DNA of 64,000 bases from Terebella lapidaria (Eukaryota; Annelida; Polychaeta; Terebellida; Terebellidae): contig OX424555.1 in assembly GCA_949152475.1 (NCBI GenBank), forward strand, positions 14,464,868 to 14,528,867. The letters are read 5' to 3'. Below are positions 38,240-49,645 of this stretch, piece by piece. The notes under the pieces are model-generated. The model searched no databases. It was not told the origin of the DNA and was given only the letters and a program-made list of their open reading frames with translations. Position numbers and translations under genes: made by a program. Positions within the stretch are counted from its first letter, which is position 1, and each line of letters begins with the position of its first letter.

Positions 38240-39460
38240 CTCCATTACAATGACATATTCCTCTGAATCTGATACACCCAAGAAACCAATTACTCCAGTT
38301 TAAACAGGCGTCCAGGTTTCAAAAATCACCAAACTGTCATGGAGACCTAAGGGTTGAGAAACACAGTAAAGGATTTGAATGTTGTTGTCAATATGTATAA
38401 TATGTTATATTTGTAAAAAAAAACCTCTCTGAGTGCAAAGGTCTGTTTGCAGGTATGTAATATGTAAATTTCACATATTATAAAGTCATGTATAACAACT
38501 TAAGCTTGGCTTGCAAACATACGGCACTCTATTGCATTTTCCTGTCAAAGAGCATGTCAATAGCTCACACAATAACAAAATAGAGATATCACAAGAACCA
38601 GTGAAAGTCATCAATATAGTCATTATTGTGCGGCGTTAGCCGTACTATATCTGTTAGTGTAATTTTGACCCCATGGTACTACTGGTGAGGAGCTTGTCCA
38701 TGCGTGGACTTATTGCTACCGAATTAAGTCAGCGATGACATTATCCATATTTTATGTCATAATCTCAGATTACAACAAAGTTAAGTAGCAAATATTGAAC
38801 AAAGAAAACACACACCTTGGTCTTTTGTGGAAAGTGCAACTAAAACACATTTTGGCAAGAATAATGGACGAGTCGACAAACAAATGCGAGTAACAATCAA
38901 TTTTCGCATGGACAAGCTCGGCACCAGTATTGGAGGTACTATGGTAGTGTAAGACCATCTACGATAATTGTTCTCTGTGAGAGGGAAGTAGAGAGTTATT
39001 ACAATACGAGTTCGAGTTACAATACGATTCGAGTTCATTGTTTCATATTGTTATCAAAGCGGACATCTTTGTTGTTATCAAACTAATCAATAGGCTTTAA
39101 GTTGATTTCCAAATATTGAGCAAGGGAAACACACACCATAGTCCTTTGTGGAAAGTTCAACCAAAACACATTTGGGCAAGAATAATGGGCAACTCAACAA
39201 AAGAGCAGGTGAGAATCAATTTACGCATGGACATCAAAATATTCGACAGGTTGTCATAACGTTCAGGTTCACAATTAGAATTTTCATATCACATAGAAAC
39301 AAGACCCACAATATTTTGTTTGGTTGTTTAACCAAGAAATGGGTTTCGTGTCTACTTATCCTTGATTTTTTTTCGTGTTCACTCAGCCTCGAGTACTGGT
39401 TCTACTCTCCTTTGTCCCTGTGGCCGCACACGTAACATCAAGTTCTGCTGTTGTGATGCT
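38240..39460. repeat. Array edge and duplicated non-coding block
   Basis: 38,240-38,625 is the normal 3' flank of a CDC25 unit. After that, two diverged direct copies (about 38778-38920 and 39097-39235) share ACACACACC, TTTGTGGAAAGT and GGCAAGAATAATGG. CATGGACAAGCTC near 38906 is an inverted match to about 38672-38705. No gene is seen. Confidence 0.65.
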
Positions 39461-39838
39461 TGTAGTATTGTGTATTTGTACAGTTCTCGCCCACAATCTG
39501 ATAAAACTGGTCTTTTGTATACCATAGTCCCCAAAATTATTGTCAATGTGACAAACGCTTGGTTTCAGGTTTGTGAATTATGAACACTACACAAAGAAAA
39601 GAATATAAAATAATGTGATTCTTTTGAAAATAATTCAGTCTCACATACTCAATAATATTTTACGAAATACACAAATACAGCTTACGAAGTTTCCCTGTGC
39701 TTTGAATCTTTGGTATCAGTGTGTTTGCATATGTATAGAAATGTGTTACGAAGTGTTACAAATATTCCTGCCAAATAATGGATTAGATAAAAAAATAACT
39801 TAAATTAGAAATAAAGCATTTGACGTTGCCCTGTCTAT

Positions 39839-40303
39839 GGAACGCCGGTACGACATGCGAGAAGCGACATGCGAGAAGTGACAAGCGACATGCGAGAAGT
39901 GACAAGTGAGAAGCGACATGCGACCTGCACACTATAAACTATGATTTCCGTATTAAACCATGGTTTAATACAAAAAATTGTGTAGGATATCCAAGTTGCA
40001 TTTTGTTTCACGCAAGTCGCAGTTTGTAAATTTAACTCGCATGTCGCAGTTTATAGCTCGCAGGTCGCAGTTTTATAGGCTAACTCACAGGTAGCAATAT
40101 TTCGGCCCAAGTAGCGCACCTTGCTCTGTAAACACTACTCACCCACTGAATGTATACCATAATTAATCTGTCTGGCACATTTTTAATCTTCATTGAATTT
40201 AGAAGAAATAGTAACCTGCCCTACATGGGCCAATATTTCTCGCTTTTCGCATGTAACATGTCGCTTCTCACATGTCACTTCTCGCATGTCGCACCGGCTT
40301 TCC
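39839..40303. mobile_element. Foldback element with CGACATGCGAGAAG repeats
   Basis: The ends are inverted repeats starting GGAACGCCGGTACGACATG (left) and GGAAAGCCGGTGCGACATG (right, inverted). Several direct copies of GACATGCGAGAAG lie at the left end and inverted copies at the right end, with a 300-bp AT-rich middle. The paralogous site near 41,430 (TTGCCCTGCG/TAATGTCAC) lacks it. No clean target duplication is seen. Confidence 0.85.
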
Positions 40304-40837
40304 AGATAGGATGTCACAATCCGTGCTGATGATTTTTGGAGTTCTGTATTGGAACGTTATGACTGAACCTTGTGTGGACACACGTTCCGCTCCATTGGCG
40401 CTGATAGCAATTTAGGAACCGTCTGCACGTGAATTACAGTGATATTATCCCGTTCACCATTCATTGATTAATGAAAATGTGTATACCACATCAAATGTTC
40501 ACTTACAGACCAGTTCGTAAAGAAGTTTTATTCGAAAATAGGTATTTTGAAGAAAAAAAAGTGATTAAACTAACATGCAATATTTAAAGTTGCTGTATTT
40601 GGATCATTATGTCAGAAACTCGTTCTCAATGGAACGTCATTGTGAAAACGTCCATGTTCTTGATGAATGTATTTTGCAGGTGTGTCAAACCACCACTGTT
40701 TGGATAAATTTATATGTCTTTTTAACATACGTGTGTTGGGAAATGTATTGTATTGAATCAAAAACACAACGTATTTCTGATTGAATTTATGTGAGTTTCG
40801 CTTATCATAAAATCATGGAAAAGTAGAAACTCAAATT

Positions 40838-40960
40838 TGGCTTGCAAACATATGGCACTTTATTGTATTTTCCTGTCAAAGAGCATGACAATAGCTCACA
40901 CAATAACAAAATAGAGATATCACAAACAACAAGTAAAATTCATCAATATCAATATTCACA
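40838..40960 (+). repeat. Relic of the CDC25 unit 3' flank
   Basis: TGGCTTGCAAACATATGGCAC, TTTTCCTGTCAAAGAGCATG and CTCACACAATAACAAAATAGAG match the 3' flanks of copies A and H in order. It sits between the two segmental-duplication copies, 2.3 kb beyond the array, with no CDC25 coding sequence attached. Confidence 0.85.
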
Positions 40961-41699
40961 AATTGATGAACTTGGAAAGAGACAGAATTATAGTATTTTA
41001 TATTTGTACAGTTTTGGCCCACAATCTAATAAAACTGGTCTTTTGTATACCATAGTCCCCAAAATTATTGTCAAAGTGACAAACGCTTGGTTTCAAGTTT
41101 GTGAATTATGAACACTACACAAAGAAAAAAATATAAAATAATGTGATTCTTTTAAAAATAATCCAGTTTCACATATTCAATACTATTTTATGAAATACAA
41201 AAATATAATTCGTTTCCCTGTGCTTTGAAACTTTGGTATCCGTGTGTTTGCATATGTATACAAGTGTGTTACAAAGTGTTCCACAGACTATGAATTAAGG
41301 TTCAAATACGTGTCCAGGCTCAGGAAGAACCCGAGCACCCTGTACCTTCAAAAACACATCTGGAAGAACAAACTCCTGACAATAAACATACAACTTAGAT
41401 TAGAAATATAGCATTTGATGTTGCCCTGCGTAATGTCACAATCCGTGCTGGTGACTTCTGGAGTTCTGTATTGGAACGTTATGACTGGACCTTGTGTGGA
41501 CACCTGTTCCATTCCATTGGGGCTGATAGCAATTTAGGAACCGTCTACACGTCAACAACAATGATATTATTCTATTGACCATTTAATGAAAATTTGAACA
41601 CCAAACCAATTGTTCACCACCACAGACCAGATAGGAGTTTACTCTGAAAAGACGTCTATTGACGGATGAATGAGAAAAAAATAAATCAGATTACATGTA

Positions 41700-43992
41700 A
41701 TATTGGAAGATTTCGGTAGAGTGGTTGATGCCTTTTCTTCGATTTTCCAGTAAGTTAATTTGGGATCCGTCCCGCAAGTTCCAGTCAGTTTCACTACAAC
41801 AAAACACCACATCACATACAGATAATAAACAGATATATGTTAACCATACAATACCTCAGTTCGTATCAATGTTTCCACATGCTGTATATTAATCAATACA
41901 TTGAGATAAGATCTACAGTTGACAATCGCCATACAATACACAAACGACGACATTTAAGTAGCGTATACATACACAGACAGGCTTTATATTGGTGTTTGGC
42001 AAAAATAATAACCATATGACAGCTGAAACTGACTACTTCTACATCACCATGGGAATGTATCTACGACTATGTAAGCCACAGCAACCCTAACACTACAAGC
42101 GTAGACCGGGCGGCTGTCTATGTATAACCATTTAACACGTATAAGCCACACCATTCACGTATAGTAAACCTCCACAATACATCGTGAAGATTTAACATCA
42201 ACCACTAAGCAACCAGTCCTATCTCCGCCCAGATTTGGTCGAGATTTGTGGTAAAATTTTGTCATGATACCATTATTTCTAGATGATGGTTTCTTAACCA
42301 GAAGTTGATCATAGTACGTACCCCGTCAAAATGTGCCATTGTACCATAACGGATGCATATTGACATCAACATTTAGTACCAAACATACAGGCTTAAACAA
42401 TATGTCACTGAAGAGTCATTTAGATTTTGCACACTGTGCATACTGCTTCCTTTAATGGACATGAAACAACAGAACTACATATCATTAAAACAAAGGCACG
42501 ATACTGAAGAAACTAAGAAAATGAAACAAATAAAACGAATTGTATGAACGAAAAACGATTTCAGGAGAAAATCTCATACAAACAGTAACCAAATTATCTG
42601 AAATTGGTCTCCAAACTACAAAAATAAGTGGGCCTTTTGAACAAGCTGCCATGACGTGAATCTTTCCTCCAAAATTTTTCTCTTCAAGTAATGATATGCA
42701 ACCATTTATGTCATTGTATACAGAAAAAAATATACATACACGTACCGATATTTTCGTTGTCAGAATATGCTGCACAATAAACCTTTAAATATGGAAGATT
42801 CACAATCTATACTTTATACACACGTGTTTATAAAATCAATTTCGGTGAAGAAACGTTTCGACATAGATGACTTGTAAACACATATTATATTTTTTTTCCA
42901 GTAAAACAGCATCAATGAGCAGCCTGATTGTGCTGTACAAAACGAAAAAATGAATCAAACACTAACAATGTTACATCATTAAATATAAAACAAATAACAA
43001 CGCAGTCATGTGACTAGAGATTCTAGCAATTGATGTGAATCAAAAACAGCAACAAGGCTAAAAATGTCAGCCCATTTCTTTCTTCATTAGCTACATGTTA
43101 CTGTAGGCTATACATCAGGCTCCGATAACAACAATCCTCTTATATACAGTATATCCAGGTGCATTGAGATCACCATAATAGCGCTTACAGAATAGCATCT
43201 CTCAAAATACACAAATATATCTGCAAGAATTTGAAGAAACATATATACATCTACTGCACGAGACGAACAAATATATACAAATAAAAATATTTCTTCTTGT
43301 GGTATGTACAGGTTTTTGATTTACACTCAGAACACAATACAACACAAACATTGGAGAGCTGTACAACAATTTCCATTGCAAAATAGCAGTTGTCGACACA
43401 AGAGACGTACACTGGGGGTTTGATATATACTCATACATATAATGTATTTTGATTTGTGAAGATCATAATATCACTCATAACCTAATGAAACCCCAATAAT
43501 CTATCATAACAACAACCTTACGTAATATTTCGAGCTCCTAATCTGAGGAGATCCCATGTATCCCAAATACAGGAGGGACACGTTTTTATACACAACCATG
43601 AACAAAATAATTACAGTCATATATCTCCGTCTAATCCTCGATGTTCTATTATTGTCTACTCGTACACGTATAGCATTTGACTTGAATTGCATCATGAACT
43701 TAAACAGCAGTGTTCTGTCTGACACGGTCAGGGACACCTCACCTCTGTTGGTTCAAGTAATATCTCTGAGCGACTGTATGGAAGGGTAATTGGGACAATA
43801 GCGCTTACCGGTTGGCTAAAAATATTGCACCCATTTTGCACTTTATAAATAGCAAGTGCTCAATGCACCTGTCTGTATAGCAGTGAAGAGATGTATTACG
43901 TGATCGTTAGCGGTTACCAGTCAGTCGGCCATTTAGAACATGTACAGCATCATTGCTCTCTGCCAGACCTGCATCAAATTTTCCGGGCCTAG
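41700..43992 (-). other. AT-rich region, probably 3' UTR of the zinc-finger gene in part
   Basis: No conserved frame was found. Short frames such as 42485-42775 on the - strand are not recognised. The part next to 43,993 is transcribed-strand downstream of the zinc-finger stop and is presumably its 3' UTR; its end cannot be fixed. Confidence 0.4.
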
Positions 43993-45807
43993 TCAGGAGT
44001 TATGCTGCTGGTTTACAAAATGCAAAGTGAACTCATTCTTATCAGAACAGATTTTATGACAAATGCTGCACTCCCATGGGTTTGACGGTCCGTGGAGCGA
44101 GGCGTGTAGGAAGTACATACCCCGCTCGAAGAAAAGGATGTTGCAGTGCTGACAGCGGAAGAGGCGGCCCTGACTCATGTAGTATGAGAGAACCTCGTCC
44201 AGAGACGGGAAGCCAGGGATCGGGGCCGAGTGCTGCACGGCTTGGTCCTTGGTCTGTCGCAGTACTTGTGTGATGGGCGGCAGCTGTGCGGTCGGGCGGG
44301 GCGTGGGCGCCACGGCTCCGGACGTCGTGCTTGGGAAGGAGGTCGGTGGTGGCGGCGACATCATCGACAGCGTCAGCTCCGGGTGCGGCAGGTTCATCGG
44401 CAGACGGTTGTCGCTTGACAGCAGCGTGGGCAGTGCGAAGTTCCCGAAGGGCGGCAGCTTCTGTGCGCGCCTGGAGAAGACCTCGTGGATGGCTGGCAGT
44501 GCGGAGGATTGCTGGCCGGACTTGAGGTCGTCCGGGCTCGAGGATTGGGAAGGGGTGGGTGTAGTTGACGGTGGGACCATGGCGTTGTTAGGTGGGGTGC
44601 TCACTGGTGGGGTTGTGTAGCCCGAGTGTGGCGTGGGGGTCTGGGTGGGTCGAGGGGGCTCCGGGGGCAGGTAGGGGCCATTCTTGTAGAGGCCGGGGTG
44701 GTAGGGGCCCAGGTCTGTGGGTACAGGTGGCATCTGAGGCACGTGTTGGGGGGTGCCACTCCCACTACTGCCGTTTTGGTGCTCCATGCCGTTCTCCTCA
44801 TCGATCTCCTTCTTGACGATGACGCCGTGGTAGTGCGACTGCAGAGCCATCATCGGGTGGCTGACGATGCCCGTGCTCAGCTGGCTGCAGATAGCATCGA
44901 TGCGGCGCTGGGTCTGATTGCGGAGGTGTTCTGACGAGAGCCTTTGACTCTGTGTGTAACTGTTGGGGGTCAGACTCTGCGGCGGGTGCTCCTCAGAGCT
45001 GTCGGGTGGGGTGATGGGTTCCGTTTGGCGAGCGACGTCACTCTCGGGGCTGCCCCGCAGCTGCCCGTGGTCGGTGGTGCCGTTGCGGTCAACCACGTCC
45101 ATGGGCTGGGGGAGGTGTGGCGGCAGGTGCGGCGGGGCGGGGACCTGTCCGTTCTCCTCCTCCTCCAGTCTCTGACCCATCTCCGGCTGGTGCTTCTCGA
45201 TCATGTGCTTGTTCAGGTCCGTCTGACTCGTCGCCGCATATTTACATGTGTTACACGTCAGCAGCGACTGTGGATGTGCAAATAAATGCTTCTTCAGCTG
45301 GTCCTCTCTGTCAAATCTCTTGTTGCACATGTTACAGTTGAAAGGTCTTTTGTGGACCATGCGATGTTGGATGAGATTAGATCGAGCCGCGAATCGTTTG
45401 TCGCACATGGTACAGGCATAAGGCCGGTTGCCGAAGTGCAGATTTTGATGCTCCATCAGTATGTGCTTGTAGCCGAAGCGCCGGTTGCAAATGTTGCATT
45501 GGTATGGCTTCTCGCCCACATGGGTGAGGCGTACGTGTCGGATGAGTCCGTTCTTGTAGCCGAACTGTTTGTTGCACAGCGTACACTGGAATGTGCCGTT
45601 CTTGGTGGCGGCGGCCTCCGTGAGTAGCGCCAGTTCCTGGGCCGATATGCGAGGTGGTGCCGGGTTGGGATCCGGCTGCGGAGACAGGTTGGGCTGGTTG
45701 GTGATGGTCGTGGGGGCCAGGGGCGTGTGGAGAGCCCCGGGGGTCAGGGGCGCCACCACCCCGCCGTCCCGCGCTCCTGGACTGCCGCGTTCGGTCATCT
45801 TGGGGCT
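43993..45807 (-). CDS. C2H2 zinc-finger protein with Ikaros/Hunchback-type C-terminal finger pair
   Basis: One long exon. The acceptor CCTTGCAG ends at 45808, the exon opens at 45807, the first ATG is at 45798 and the stop at 43995-43993 (601 aa from that ATG). Five C2H2 fingers lie at about residues 72-212 (FQCTLCNKQFGYKNGL, YQCNICNRRFGYKHIL, YACTMCDKRFAARSNL, FNCNMCNKRFDREDQL, LTCNTCKYAATSQTDL). A 330-residue Pro/Ser/Thr-rich linker follows, with a sumoylation-type site (VKKE in GVIVKKEIDEE). Two C-terminal fingers, FRCQHCNILFFERGMYFLH.. (CX2CX12HX3H) and WECSICHKICSDKNEF.. (CX2CX12HX5H), have the spacing of the Ikaros/Hunchback dimerisation domain. It is probably a nuclear DNA-binding transcription factor. 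The acceptor implies at least one upstream exon, coding or not. Orthology within the family is not settled. Confidence 0.88.
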   Translation of the reverse strand, partial: SPKMTERGSPGARDGGVVAPLTPGALHTPLAPTTITNQPNLSPQPDPNPAPPRISAQELALLTEAAATKNGTFQCTLCNKQFGYKNGLIRHVRLTHVGEKPYQCNICNRRFGYKHILMEHQNLHFGNRPYACTMCDKRFAARSNLIQHRMVHKRPFNCNMCNKRFDREDQLKKHLFAHPQSLLTCNTCKYAATSQTDLNKHMIEKHQPEMGQRLEEEENGQVPAPPHLPPHLPQPMDVVDRNGTTDHGQLRGSPESDVARQTEPITPPDSSEEHPPQSLTPNSYTQSQRLSSEHLRNQTQRRIDAICSQLSTGIVSHPMMALQSHYHGVIVKKEIDEENGMEHQNGSSGSGTPQHVPQMPPVPTDLGPYHPGLYKNGPYLPPEPPRPTQTPTPHSGYTTPPVSTPPNNAMVPPSTTPTPSQSSSPDDLKSGQQSSALPAIHEVFSRRAQKLPPFGNFALPTLLSSDNRLPMNLPHPELTLSMMSPPPPTSFPSTTSGAVAPTPRPTAQLPPITQVLRQTKDQAVQHSAPIPGFPSLDEVLSYYMSQGRLFRCQHCNILFFERGMYFLHASLHGPSNPWECSICHKICSDKNEFTLHFVNQQHNS

Positions 45808-47269
45808 CTGCAAGGACGAAACAGACCATCAGACACAGCAACACATGTAGGTTTCACACTACAAATCACATCCAACAAGATCCACTGTCGTCGTTGATAG
45901 AACTATCCTTAATTATATATTAAAACATCACATACACCTGTTGCACGAGTCCTTATGGAGCAGCTATATATCCCTAACAAGGTCAGACTGCCGAGTCTGC
46001 TGGTCTGAGCACATCACGGTACCACACACAAGTGCTACCTGACTGTGGTAGCAGTTTTACTGTAATCCACTCTCACTGCAGTTTAGTTCTGGCAGAAACA
46101 GACGAATGCAAATAAGGCATATCTGCACTTTAAACCATATGCCACTAGCAGTTACGCATATATTCCAAACCAGGAGTATTATAATGAACGGTGCATGTAA
46201 TGACAACTACAGGCCTGTCACATTGTCATACAGGCGCGGTATTATCACAAAGCTTTATTATCGGTCACATTGGCCAATAGCAGGCGCGTATTTGAGCGGA
46301 TATTGAAACAAATATTGCACACGTCTGAAAGGAAATCCGCCACACATCACATGCATGAAAGGCGCACTCAAATATAATATTTCACGGCGTGGCGGGGGAG
46401 GCTGTCACACAAGAACTGAAGTAACGAACCTAAATAGTCGTGTGTTCTGACTAGAATACAAGTTTCTCACTCGTTAGACTGTGTACCACACTGTCGGAGC
46501 GGAAAGGAGGGGTGCAGGAATTCCTGGCTAGTTCAGACCCATATATACGGGCTGTGTACTGTTACATAGGCTGGCATACAATAATACCATCTATATATTA
46601 CACTCTGTATTGTAACACATATATGTCACACTATATGTCATGAATCTGTGGAATTATCGAGTGCAGACCAGACCTACATGTTCAATCGTATCCTTATTAA
46701 TAGTGCCGATGCGTGTGGTTATAACAGATTAGGTCGGTGATTTACAGCGAGAAGTTAAATGTTACAGGACGATTAATTTCCATATCACTTGTGCCAAATC
46801 GCGCATAGCACAAGGAAGAATATATTTTATTGTAGTTTATGTAGATCTAATATTTATCAGAGACAAAAGACTTGAACAGATTTACCAACAATTCAATTTC
46901 GTGTAGACCTACGCCAAACTTGTACTTTCAATAATATATTTATATGTAATTTTGAAGTAACTTTTGCAATATGTTTTAATAAAAATTTACTTTAAGTCGG
47001 ATAAAGAATTGAGAAACTTTATTCAATGCTGATAACTAAATGCGTAAATACTAGCAAAAACCAACAATAATGAAAAGATCGACGCAGACGGAGATCGCTG
47101 TCGACACCTACGGGTCTGCAAAAAGTGCGGCCGCTAGCAAAGATCTCGGTGTCACTGACGGCAAGAGAACAGTCCTCAACCAGCACGGAGAGTCGTAATT
47201 AAATCCATTGGTTTTGTGCGGTGTTGCTGTCACATCGTGGCGACCCACGGCGTGCACACAAGTTGTGTG

Positions 47270-47294
47270 ACGGACGGACGGACGGACGGACGGG
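47270..47294. repeat. (ACGG)n microsatellite
   Basis: Six consecutive ACGG units, next to a strand-asymmetric C/T-rich stretch at 47,320-47,370. Confidence 0.9.
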
Positions 47295-49621
47295 ATGAGG
47301 TACGCTTTCACGTCGTCCTGCCTCCTAAGTCCACCCCATCACTCCTCCCCTCCTCTCCTTCCCTCCCTAGTAGTCTTCTCATCCACGCGACCGAATCAAT
47401 ATAGGGAACAAGGACGCCGCAATATCATTATAATATTACAGTAGTGAGCAGTGGCCACCCCCGGGTTAACGTTCACAGTGTCACTATGGTAACCCATACT
47501 AATGTTCTTATTGCCATTCTGGGCAGACGCTCTCCAAGCAGACGACGCCAGACCTACTCGACGGCTTCCCGCCATTTCTGTTGGAGATGTGATTTCGATC
47601 CCAGCGTCTATTTTTATCGGAAGCTTTTACATACGCTTGGTCGATTTTCTCCCTCTTAGCACACTTATCACTTGTAGCCGAAACAGAGTTCGATCTCACC
47701 AATAAATCCCATAACGTCAGCTTCCCTCTGTCGGCCGTTGAAACGATTATGAATTATTAGCATTATTCAACAAGTAATTGTCGCTACTCGACACTTTTGC
47801 TCAAATTTATTCCACATCAGCTCGCGGTGGATGAGCGTGAATATTTAGCGTTCATTGTGACCGTTCAAGCGTTGTTCAGAGCCGTCACTAACGTCTTGGC
47901 GCAGTCCATCTTCTGGCCCGCGATTTCATTAATCAATTCTGTTTATGATAACGCCTAATAGACCATGAAATATCAACATAACGATAACGCCTTGGATATG
48001 ATCGGATGATGGAAAACATCGGTTTTTTAACAGAATAAAACATTTAATGCTTTGCCAGATATACCAACAATGAAACACATTACATGGCAACACATTGACA
48101 GTTCAACATTTCAAATACACGTATCCACCTGTCATTTTATGACAAATTCGACAGCTCTGAGGAAACATTAGAAACAAGAAAACAACGGATTTAAGGGACA
48201 GGTCCATTGATCGTTTTTGAGATCTATCGATGTAATCACACGAGTCAATGAATCATATCCCGGCACTGTTCTCTATGTTCTGTCGATATTGCTGGGGGTA
48301 GACGGCAGGAAAAAAAACATTGACCGCGATAGTGAGCTATAGGGAACGTGTAAACTGCTCCGTGGCAGCCCGTAGAAGAGAGAAATAGTGTCACTGCAGC
48401 TGTAGCCTGGTACAAGACATAAATCAAAGCCCTGGGAGAAAGAAGCAACGCAGGACCGACAGAATGGATCTATAGGTATAACCATCGACGCTAAACTCTG
48501 ACGACAGACATTCATCCAACTTACGTCAACGACAAATCGCGTTGAGTTAATTGAGATACATTTAAAATTGTATTTGAAGATGAATACAGTAGGCTTAATT
48601 AAGCGGCAGACTTCCACCGAATAAAACTTCAATTGGAGACAGACATCAATTTACATGTCTCTCTGCAACCTGTATGGACGGATAGTGTGCGAGTGATATG
48701 GACGTATACGTGTACACATGTCTATCTATTTGACAACCTACCACGTCCGTACAGTAAACGTCCGGTATAATTAGCCCTGACAATCTTCCCTGAATGTCAC
48801 TACACAGACGATAACACACACGAGCGTATGACAGAGTTGACTACACGAGTACAGACATTCTCCTATCGTTAGCCTTATCACATTTCAAAGCGGACTTTTA
48901 CCTTCTTGTGATATCTTTTTGCCAGATGGCAGTTACTCAGTACATTAAACCTCGAAGGGTTTAATGGATGGGGTTGAAAATGTGACAATGGTACTTGTCT
49001 CTTGTGTTGTACAGTGTCACTGATTTGCAGCACATTTTGAAATTTAGAATTGGTATTAGATGCATGATTAGATAGGTGTTTAAACAGCTTACATCTGATT
49101 ATCCATGTCTTCTTTCCATGCGGAAAACAATTTACCATTGAATACTCATTTATTCTCAATAGTTTTATCCAAATTCTCTGATGAAAGTGTACACGATGTC
49201 TAGAAGTGGTGACGTTTGCATGCGTATCACGCGGACCGAGCTGACCTGACCTAAAACAAATACCTGGATCTAGGAAATATCAATGGCTAAGTCTCGGTGG
49301 TATACTTATCGAAGCAGTTCCATTTATTTGCTGCCTTTTATTCAGTCTGTTATCGCCCTGGTTTCTATATTTACTGGCCGCTTGCTAATGCTCAAGATTG
49401 GTAACTGGATATTACGTCGCGTTCCGTTTTCCTGACGTGTTCGCCTTCTAAACAAACACCAGAACGCGATCAATCACCCGCATCAGCATTCCCCTTCACG
49501 GACAAACAAAAGATCTAACCCAGAAACTACTGTTGCTCAGTTCGGAATCAATAATAACGGATTTACAGCAGAATCTATCCATCGTTCTTCCCCTCCCCCG
49601 GTGGTTCCTGGCAGTCCAAGC

Positions 49622-49645
49622 ACTCTCTCTCTCTCACTCTCTCTC
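49622..49645. repeat. (CT)n microsatellite
   Basis: CT dinucleotide run with one A interruption. Confidence 0.9.

Larger units (their letters stand above)
17740..38625 (+). repeat. Tandem array of eight CDC25 transcription units
   Basis: Each unit has a shared upstream block (starting near TTAACTTTTAATACTAA, including AAGCTGTTTTATCATCCAA and CAATGAAAGATACTGACA), a TATA box, a single-exon CDC25 reading frame, an AATAAA signal and a shared 3' block (from CTGAATCTGATA to, in A and H, CACACAATAACAAAATAGAG). Start codons lie at 18617, 24627, 27024, 29421, 31818, 32587, 34552 and 37134. The A-B gap is enlarged by a LINE and a hAT element; the E-F gap is shortened by a deletion. All copies are on the + strand. 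Confidence 0.95.
39462..41700. repeat. Segmental duplication, two copies
   Basis: 39,462-40,530 and 40,993-41,600 are direct copies of one non-coding segment, sharing for example TTGTATACCATAGTCCCC, TTGTGAATTATGAACACTAC, GTGTTTGCATATGTATA and ATAGCAATTTAGGAACCGTC. The first copy is longer because an element is inserted at 39,839-40,303. Divergence is moderate. No coding function is visible in either copy. Confidence 0.85.

Noticed and set aside
44076..45285. Several GC-rich + strand frames of 60-120 codons
   Set aside because: They are antisense shadows of the zinc-finger exon, whose - strand frame has the conserved fingers.
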